NCBI GenBank assembly: GCA_015143735.1
Contig: VKHC01000373.1
Coordinates: 2,518-12,728, forward strand
Length of the DNA stretch: 10,211 bases
Source: Synura sp. LO234KE
Lineage: Eukaryota; Sar; Synurophyceae; Synurales; Mallomonadaceae
Reading direction: 5' to 3'
Shown here in pieces: positions 1 through 7,600 of this stretch. Position 1 is the stretch's first letter. Each line of letters opens with the position of its first letter. Position numbers and translations under genes: made by a program. Under the pieces are notes generated by a model. That model saw only the letters and a program-made list of their open reading frames with translations, was not told the origin of the DNA and made no database searches.

Positions 1-988
1 AATGCCTCGACCCCATTCGCCGCCTCATCACATAAACTACACCTCCAACGCATAAGACGTGTGACCATATGTCTGGTCATCGAGGACTCGTCTACAATCA
101 ACACACGTATTAAATCCTTATGCGCCTGTGGACCATTCAAATTCATAAGTTCTTCTCGCACTGAACGCTGTCGTTGTAAACTCGGCATTCTCCGAAGCAC
201 AGGCTTATTTGCACCACCATTGTTGCTTCCACGACTGCTTCCCGCCTTCCCCCGCCCGCGATGACTATCCACTTCGTCGTCGTAACCGTTGCTGTGGCGT
301 TTCTTCAACAGCGACGAGCGCTTATGTTGATTCGCAGGATGATTATTGGAAGCTTTTTCTTTGTCCCCTGCAACAGCACTTGCTGGACCATTCTCAACGG
401 TTCCATTTCCATTTCCATACAGAGGATTTTTATTGATCTCCGGAATACTTTCCTTCCTCGGGGGTTCCTCCTCTTCCACCTTCACCTCCGTATCTCTTGT
501 AACCGAAATGGTGCCCACTGTGGCATGAGACAGTTCGTAGGAGTGCTGTCTCCGAGAGGGAAGTGCAAAACTGCTGCCTCTGCTTCGACTTCCATTCCCT
601 GCCGCGCCACCAATACTCGCGCTACGATTTGCTCCACCGTTTGCTCGACTCGTTAAGCACCCGCCGCTACTGTCATTGGCTATACTTTCAATTTCCAGCA
701 TGTGATGAACTCCTTCTAGATAGGATGGCCGCGGAGGTCTAAATATACCAATCTCATCTCCAGATGTACCCAGCGGTACTACTCGCGTTAGATTGCTAAC
801 ACTCCCACCAGATACCGGAGATCCATATACGGGAGTTACGGACTGGTCCAATTCGTCTCGCCCCCCTCCTGTGAACTTGTCGGTTTTATCGGCGTAGAGT
901 GGGAGTTCAATCACCATTTCATGTTTACGCTCGATAGTTGCCTGGCGATGCATCCTCCCCCCGTGCAGGTTAATCAGACTTCCTGCCA
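1..988 (-). other. Gene A last visible exon: HATPase end, long linker, truncated receiver
   Basis: A single frame is open for the whole 988 nt on the minus strand with no stop, which is strong evidence of coding. The acceptor is GTGACAG at 995-989. The split first codon (A|TG) reproduces the phase-1 intron of gene B at the same protein position. Ungapped alignment MAGSLINLHGGR / ISKGIVEMHHGK fixes the frame. After IELPLY come about 258 residues rich in Gly, Ser, Asn, Arg and acidic runs such as VEEEEPP, with no recognisable domain. The receiver starts near nt 117 (KDLIRVLIVDE) and breaks off after NGVEA, so the phospho-acceptor Asp, Thr/Ser and Lys lie outside the window. Confidence 0.8.
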
Positions 989-3900
989 CTGTCACAAGAC
1001 ATCACCATGAAAATAATGTTGAATATCATCGCAAGAGTTGAGTTTATGATGTAGGCAACTTTGAAGAGAATTTATTGGATTGCCAATACGCCCTTCATAA
1101 CTGCACAATTTTATTCCAACGCAAACAACACATGATAAATGGGAGAAAGGCCACTGCTGACAAACACATTTCTATCTTTAAAAACAAAATCAAAAAAGTC
1201 TTCCCATAGCTTTAAAGGGAAGAAAGCTATTTAATCGTGATGTAAGCAAGCGAGCACTCACTCCACAATCCCAGTGAACTGCTGCCATCAAAGTACTGTG
1301 CTTTGGACATGGTCGCGACTTGAGCTCTTCTGCGGGCCGATGACGATCCGGTCTAGTGTGCAGGAAGAGAAAGTGTTTTTAAGTGCCGTTATGGAGGAGG
1401 ACAAACAGGCATTTACAAGATAAAATAATAACTCAAAACGAAGGACGCTTCAGCCGCTTGTTGTCGGGCTGAGCTGCGGATAGAAGGATGGGTCTGGGCA
1501 TGTACAGATGACCGTTGAAAAGGAACCACCCCATCCCATATCCCACATCGCATACGATAGCAGTGTTGAATCGATATCCAATGCCTTGTCAGTGTTTGTA
1601 TGAATCAATGCACTATCGACCTCCCATCCTTTAGCTTGATCAAGAGGAAAAAGAACTACTGGTACTGCTACAGTACTATGGAAAACATTACCTGAATCTC
1701 ATACTGAACAGCTATTGTAGAACTACACTGAGTGAACGCTCACCTCTGCCTCGTCGGTCTCATACTCGATTGTTATCTTCAACTTGCTCTGTGCCCCAGA
1801 TATGTGTGGTCGAGACGAAGAGAAGAAACCAGACGACGGATTCCTGCTTCTAGACGCACCACCTCCACCGCCTCCACCGCCGCCGTGAGAGCCCTCCTCT
1901 ATAGGCACGTAGCGCTCCACTCGGATCACCACGTTGGTGTCACATGGCGACAGTTTCATGGCGTTGCTAACGACGTTGCGAATGACTTGAATGAGCGACT
2001 GTTTGTCCGCCTTCACGTTGTATCCTTCTAGATCGGCTATTTCTTCAGGAGTCGGAGATAGAATGACGTGTGTCCCATCGATTTTATTCTAAGGGGAACC
2101 CAGCAGTCGAAAGCAGCGAGGATTTATTCGTCAGAATAGCGGAGGTGCACGGTGGATATATCGATACCATAGACTAGCATGCCCGGTTTTTAGGATCAGA
2201 TGTACTTCGTGAGCAAATCCCAATTACTTAGTAACAACACTTAAAAGGTACGAAAAAACAAAGATAAATACAGGACGGCTCACGGCTAACGGCAAGCAAC
2301 GCTGTCCCCCACACTTCTCCATTCGGAGCAACAACAGTCGCACGACAAAACGGATTATACAGAGGTGCGCACCGTAGTTAAGAACGGGCGCACGGCCTCC
2401 CTCACGAACCCCCACGCCTTGATCAGCTGATAAGTACAAATCAATCACCAGCGACATACACACAGCTATGAGAGTGGCCTCGGATGTTCCAATAGGACAC
2501 GTGGTGAGACAGGGAGTACAGCGAGGCTTCCCGATGCCCCTTCACTCGTATTGAACGATAACAAGACAAAGACGTATAATAGGGTATTTCATGATTGCAT
2601 GGAACGACTTGAGAGGGTGGATCAATTGTTTTCATGCTAAGGTAAAGCAATTTATTAACGCGCTTTTCCCGTGTATGATATCATATCTTAATCAAGACAA
2701 ATTATCCGCGGTTGCATATCAGTTAGACCATTCGTTCTTGATTAATATCCATGGTAAAACCAAACACATGTCCATTACATATTCGTTTCCCTAGCGATAC
2801 AAACCCCTCGATCGCTCAATAAAAATATGAGAAAGCCATTCCAGAAGAAAAAGTCGTAAAAAATGCCAGTTACTGTGGAAAGTAACAACAAAAATGTGTG
2901 AGCCTAGGCGATAGCATCCAACAGCTACTACTAGAATAGAGCCCAACGATAGGACGCCCATCTACAACCAGACAAAATGAGCCCTCTAGCCGTCTTCGTC
3001 ATCACAACCGAACGTACAGACACACTTCGAGCGGCACACATCATCTGCACTCCAGCATACATACGCATTCTATTCGTTCCCGCACCAGCGAGAACTTCGT
3101 AAACCCACCACACCATATGTGTGCATACATACCTTCATTTGCGGCTCCGATATCCCGCTTTCCATCTTCTCATAGGCCAATAGGTCGTCTAGAAGGTCTG
3201 TGGCCGCATTGCACGACTCCCGTATGTTCCGCAATGTCTCTAATCGGTCGTCGTCTTCTCCGTCACCATACTCTTGCATTTCGTCATACAGTAGCTTTAA
3301 CCCCAACAGGGCAGAGTTCAGTGGATTTCGAATGCTGTTCGAGATGTAACGGACAAACACAATCCGCATGTCCAGTATATCCTACGGTACGGCACATACA
3401 GAGATTCGCATTAGGATACGGAACGGTTTCATTCGCGCGAAAAAATAATATTTAAATAGCAATAACAAAAGCGATATAAATTGAGATTCGAGAAAAACAA
3501 GGAGATGTAGGGAACGTACTTGTGTCAGATTTAAGGACATTTGATGCTCGGCGGTATTGGACACGGTGATGACCAACGCGAGTACAATGATCACACAGAG
3601 ATTGCCACACAAATATCCCGTGCTACAATAGGCATAATGATTATGCTGATAGAATATAATAGAGATCCAATACACAATCGCTGATGACGCCAAGGCGACG
3701 CAATATACATTGCAACAATATTCCTTTTTAGATATTTTCCCACGCACTGAATTATTCGGTGTTGAAGTAACTGCCATGGAGCTACTGCCTCCTAGTGCTG
3801 GCTGGGACACGGTTTGTCGATTTATATTAATTTTATCTCGTAAATAGGCGAACCACGATAGCACGTTGTAGAGAAAGAAGAAGGTGGCTATACCAAGAAA

Positions 3901-4467
3901 TGTAATTCCAAGCGAATTTATAATCACCACATGCGTAGCATTTGTGAGGAAAGGCGCAAAGCTAAAGAGCACTTGAGAGACGACTGCAGGGTAATCCACC
4001 CTTGCAACGCTTACATGGGAAAATATCGGATTCCCGCATAGTTTCAAGTAGTATCCGAACCGTAATATATAATATATTCTTTGAGAATTAAATATAAATG
4101 GAAGGAAAAACGCGCTCTCTGTCGGAACAGCCCAAAAAAATATAAAGCAGAAAGGTATGAGCACACCGACGAAGCCATTCTGAGGCACGTATTCAAGATC
4201 AGGCTTCAAGGACTTAAATATCTTATTTAACATTATTCCGACGCAAGTTGGAACAGATAACGAAATTCCAGCAACTAGTAAGAACTGAAAAGTATCGGAT
4301 CTCATGGATGTATAAATAGGGAGGGAGTCTTTCTCTTCTCCGTAGTGAGGAATATCCCAACCAAGGAATATTGGGAAGCAACTTATAAAGCAAGCAAGTA
4401 AAATAGTACTGATGACAATAAATTTATCCTCTGGTAATCTAAGGCGCAAGAGAAGACGAGATATCAT
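1..4467 (-). CDS. Gene A: partial hybrid histidine-kinase paralogue lacking the phospho-accepting His (at least 6 exons)
   Basis: Divergent paralogue of gene B, cut by the window edge. Exons by coordinate: 4467-3520, 3381-3133, 2426-2373, 2088-1744, 1352-1262, 988-1. The joined frame is open for 891 codons plus 2 nt. An in-frame TGA upstream supports ATG 4467. Residues 16-304 hold about eight hydrophobic segments. The HisKA region reads VRYISNSIRNPLN: Asn331 replaces the His that is His309 in B. The 18-codon third exon was found by alignment; ESG to RPF is exactly as long as in B. The N box is kept (QVIRNVVSNAMKL), followed by nine Gly. G1 is not recognisable and G2 reads SSSLGLW. The HATPase end aligns with B (LHGGRM, IELPLY), then a Gly/Ser/Asn-rich linker (595-852) and the start of a receiver (VLIVDESSMTRHM, Asp862/Glu863). 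Most likely an expressed pseudokinase rather than a dead gene, since the frame is intact throughout. The exon 4 donor may instead lie at 1728 (five more codons). Confidence 0.75.
989..1261 (-). other. Gene A intron 5 (273 nt, phase 1)
   Basis: Donor TGGA|GTGAGT, acceptor GTGACAG|TGG. It has the same position and phase as gene B intron 3, directly after the G2 box, and splits a Met codon. No gene inside. Confidence 0.8.
1353..1743 (-). other. Gene A intron 4 (391 nt) or an intron pair hiding a short exon
   Basis: Best donor GAG|GTGAGC, acceptor CACACTAG|ACC, phase 0 on both sides, so direct joining keeps the frame but leaves no G1 box. An alternative donor at 1728 gives VSVHS|TGSSS, which lines up with the RVTDSGVGI region of B as a degraded G1. 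A CAG|GTAATG donor-like site at 1694-1689 and a frame open from 1698 to 1453 leave room for an unrecognised exon. Confidence 0.45.
1857..1884 (-). repeat. Gly-codon microsatellite in gene A exon 4
   Basis: GGN triplet repeats read on the minus strand as nine consecutive Gly after EEGSH. The tract sits between the N box and the G1 region, the same place where gene B carries its much larger low-complexity insertion, so both paralogues tolerate expansion at this loop. Confidence 0.75.
2089..2372 (-). other. Gene A intron 3 (284 nt, phase 0)
   Basis: Donor ACG|GTGCGC, acceptor CCCTTAG|AAT. It matches the position and phase of gene B intron 1 (PFLTT|NKIDG against PFHTQ|ARASG). Nothing else recognisable inside. 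Confidence 0.65.
2373..2426 (-). other. Gene A 54-nt micro-exon (HisKA/HATPase linker)
   Basis: Encodes 18 residues ending FVREAVRPFLTT, which align without gaps to DLIRNSVKPFHTQ of gene B. The distance from ESG to PF is 25 residues in both proteins. The donor is GTGCGC, weaker than consensus, and sits in the palindrome GGTGCGCACC (2364-2373). An alternative donor GTATAA at 2360 would add VRTS. I prefer the first because it matches the position of the intron in B. Confidence 0.65.
2427..3132 (-). other. Gene A intron 2 (706 nt, phase 0)
   Basis: Donor AAG|GTATGT, acceptor TTATCAG|CTG. It splits the ESG-to-RPF segment of the HisKA/HATPase linker and is absent from gene B. It is the longest intron in the window. 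I looked for a further exon and found none that extends the kinase alignment; the short open frames inside show no family resemblance. Confidence 0.7.
3382..3519 (-). other. Gene A intron 1 (138 nt, phase 0)
   Basis: Donor CAA|GTACGT, acceptor CCGTAG|GAT. It lies just before the HisKA helix, between SLNLTQ and DILDM. Gene B has no intron here; its exon 1 runs straight through. The joined protein differs by one residue in spacing from B, which supports the junction. Confidence 0.8.
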
Positions 4468-4643
4468 TTCGCTAGAAATGAGCAGTCACACGTACGCACA
4501 TTTTTTTGTGCGTTTCACGAAATTTATTTTAAGTCCACAGATTCGACAAAACGAATTTTGCATCTGCTACGCACTTGTGGATTGTTCGTTATTTATTCCA
4601 CAGTAGTTAAGTACATACAGCATTTAGTCAACCGCCTGAGGAG
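4468..4643. promoter_or_regulatory. 176-bp divergent intergenic region, presumed bidirectional promoter of A and B
   Basis: The two start codons point away from each other across only 176 bp, so the 5' UTRs and core promoters of both genes must overlap or abut here unless there are upstream non-coding exons. The sequence is AT-rich with T runs and one clear inverted repeat (4494-4513). I see no convincing TATA box placed for either gene. Promoter function is inferred from position only. Confidence 0.6.
4494..4513. repeat. Perfect 7-bp inverted repeat around a T6 spacer
   Basis: ACGCACA (4494-4500), six T, then TGTGCGT (4507-4513). It is the clearest dyad in the intergenic region, 27 bp upstream of the gene A start codon and about 130 bp upstream of the gene B start. 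It could be a binding site for a dimeric factor or a small hairpin in the gene A leader. Function is not shown. Confidence 0.6.
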
Positions 4644-7600
4644 ATGAATTGGAAAAATTGGGCAGGTGGAGCAGTGGAAGTTATCGGGCTCATAGCTTGC
4701 TATTTGCCAATATTCTTAAACTCGAAACTTCTTAATTTTGGTTATGACCATCATGCGATCTCTACCACCTTCAAATCTACTGCTGTTCATGATTCCCTGA
4801 TATTCAGCTTGTCCGTATCGTCATTATTGTCTCTGGAAGTTTGGCTCGATCTGTTTTCGAATTCCCACCGAGGCTATCTTTCCAGATGCAAGCGAATATT
4901 GGCTTTGATAATTCCTCATATTTTTATTTTGACATACGTTATTCCAAATAACGATGTGCGCTTTGTGCCGTGTGTTATTAGCTCGCAGTTTATATTTTAC
5001 GTTTTCGCCTTTTCAACGTACTTGATTGAATATGGACCGACGGTTTGGGGGCATTTATCAGTGTACTCAATCGCTGCAGTAATGACCATTTCGACCATAT
5101 TTTCCTGTTACGCTTGTTTCTACACCAACATGTTTACAAATCCAGTGACGATATATTTACTCTTTATTATAGCATTTATTTACTTTGTCGTCAAATCGTG
5201 CTATTATTACAAGCACGTGTATATATCGACTTTTGTTCGGATCGCGTCATCCACACAATCAAGTAAATCTAGTAATTCGGCTAATGGAAAGAGTGGAAAG
5301 CAACCCAAAATGTCCCATGACGACTATGTTTGTTTTGTTTCTGTAACATCAATGATCATATATGCCCTGGTTGGCATCGTCATTCCAAATTTGTATTTCC
5401 AGCAGAATTATACTGAAATGTCTCCAGCTAATTTCTGTATTTACATCTACACCGGCGTCCTGTTTATTACCTGTACTACGATGCTCAGTAACCGCGTCAT
5501 TCGTCGCGATCTGGAGTCAGCAGAAAGTGCGCTAGAATTCAAACGCATGTTTATCCGTTACATTTCCCACGAGATGCGTACACCTCTCAATGCAGCCACA
5601 TTGGGTCTAAAACTCCTCCAAGAAAACGTGTCAATGTCCCTAGAAGACGAAGAGAAACTCGAGACGATTCGCGATATAAAGGAGTCCTGTGATATAGCCG
5701 TCAACACACTCAATGAGTTGCTCATGTTCGACAAATTAGAGTCCGGTGTGTTGAAGTTGGAGCTCGAGAAATGCGTTCCCTTGGATCTTATTCGTAACTC
5801 CGTGAAACCGTTTCATACGCAGGTAAGAACAGTTGGTATTGGTTCATATGTTAACCATCAGTAGAGCTGCTCGAATCTCAACACCTCTGCGATAGTTACG
5901 ACCAGTCCTCTTTCTATGATGGTTTTCCTCCACCATTGATGTGTTCCACACACTGATTTTGTTTCGATTGCGGCAATCTAATCACTCTCTTTCATCATAT
6001 AATGACTTCATTATTGACCGCGGGTAATTGTATTGTACCGGAACAATCTATATATATTGTAAACTTGCAGATATACGTACGATGCGATCAACTATTCTTT
6101 GTCCGCTCTCGTGCTTCCCTTCATTTCTCTCCTCTCGTTTATGTAACGTACTCCTAACCTACAGGCAAGAGCGTCGGGTGTACTCCTAACCTACATCGAT
6201 TTGGACGAACCCGCACTTCAACTTCAACTTCAAGAGGCCTATTTGTACGCAGATACGCACAAGCTGTCTCAAGTCTTTCGAAACCTCGTATCCAACGCCC
6301 TCAAGTTCACACCCATGGGAGGCACCGTAACGTTAAGTGTCTCTGTAAGTGGTCCGTTACTTCAAGACCGCCCTGTGCCTCTGTTCGCCAAGTCCCGTTC
6401 CTCTTCCATGTCAACGTCTGTGGCTCCCATGTTAGATAGTCTGTCGGCGTCTGTGCTACAGCAATTGAATGGGCATCCGGACGATCCTGTAGTATCTTTC
6501 ATTCAAGAGATAGGTGTCAGTAGTCCCGATGGGATAGGTAGGTTTATGATTGGTGCCGATGACACAGAGGCTCATGAAGGCCGAGGCGGCGGTAGGGCCA
6601 GTGACCTTCCTTGTGTCAGTGGAACACGAGCTTTTCGTGAGGTGCATAGTGTAGATGTCAGGAAGGAGGGAGCGGTTGGGGAGGATGGACGGGGGATGTG
6701 GGGTTGGGGTTGGGTGACGAGAAATCGACCGGGTGTACCGGGTGGGGGGTTGAGCCGTGAGGCCCGTGTGGGCGCTGGGGATGTGAAAGAGGACGAAGAG
6801 GAGAAGCGAAGCGGTGAATTCAATCAGCCTCAAGGGGACAGGGACGGTCAGGAAAATCGTCTGCATACAACGAGGCATGGCGTATCTACAGGACAATTGA
6901 TTTCGGACTCGGTGACCAATCGACTGCATGCGCCCCGTGAGAATAATGATGTGCCAGAAATTGCACCACCACCTCCACACCAACACCACCAGCAGGAGCA
7001 GAAGGGAAGTCATGCATCCGCTCCGAGTACACCTCCGTCTCTCTCCGTGGAACCGAAGAGAGGGGGAATTGGAGCGAGAGCAATTCGGAAAGTACTTCAA
7101 AGTGTGAGTCATCGGATCCGATCGGCCTCTTCCGTATCCTCGTCTTCGATTTCAGAGCTTATTCTGCCCACAGCTAGTCACTCGGGTAAAGAAGATCATC
7201 TGGGCACAGCTTCCGTCCAATCCGCGCTAGTCGAGACCAAAGACACACTAGTATTTCGTGTAACGGATTCTGGAGTGGGGATATCGAAGGTAGGTTAGAA
7301 TGATGAGATTTGCATTGCGGAATGTAGATCGAAGGTTTTACTCTAGGCAGTTGTGTAATGGATGGGTGATTGCCTATTGTTCTCTAGATAGATGTTCGAA
7401 ATCGCACTCTCACCTGTCATCGTCTTTGTCTTGCATCGCTACCATATTGTCCATGTCAATATATCCCATCCTATTTACTGTTCTAATGTGTATCTTAAAT
7501 ATTGCATCAGTTGGGCACCTCTGCTCATTACACCTCTACCTGTACCTGCACAAGCATGCAACTTTATATTTACTGATTGGTCGTATCAAACGTGGGGAGG

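Noticed and set aside
261-656. 131-codon plus-strand frame opposite gene A exon 6
   Set aside because: The minus strand is open for all 988 nt and encodes the HATPase end and receiver start. The plus frame is its shadow.
1732-2031. 99-codon plus-strand frame opposite gene A exon 4
   Set aside because: The minus strand carries the N box QVIRNVVSNAMKL in alignment with gene B. The plus frame is a shadow.
2224-2650. Two minus-strand open frames (79 and 69 codons) within the gene A intron 2/3 area
   Set aside because: They are not in the frame of the aligned micro-exon and show no kinase or other domain.
6700-6714. Internal telomeric repeat array
   Set aside because: There are only about two and a half GGGGTT units, within coding sequence and a broader G-rich tract. 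This is too short for an array.
6456-7112. 218-codon minus-strand frame opposite gene B exon 2
   Set aside because: It is the antisense shadow of the low-complexity insert, with Pro/Ser/Arg-rich text mirroring the G-rich coding strand and no domain.
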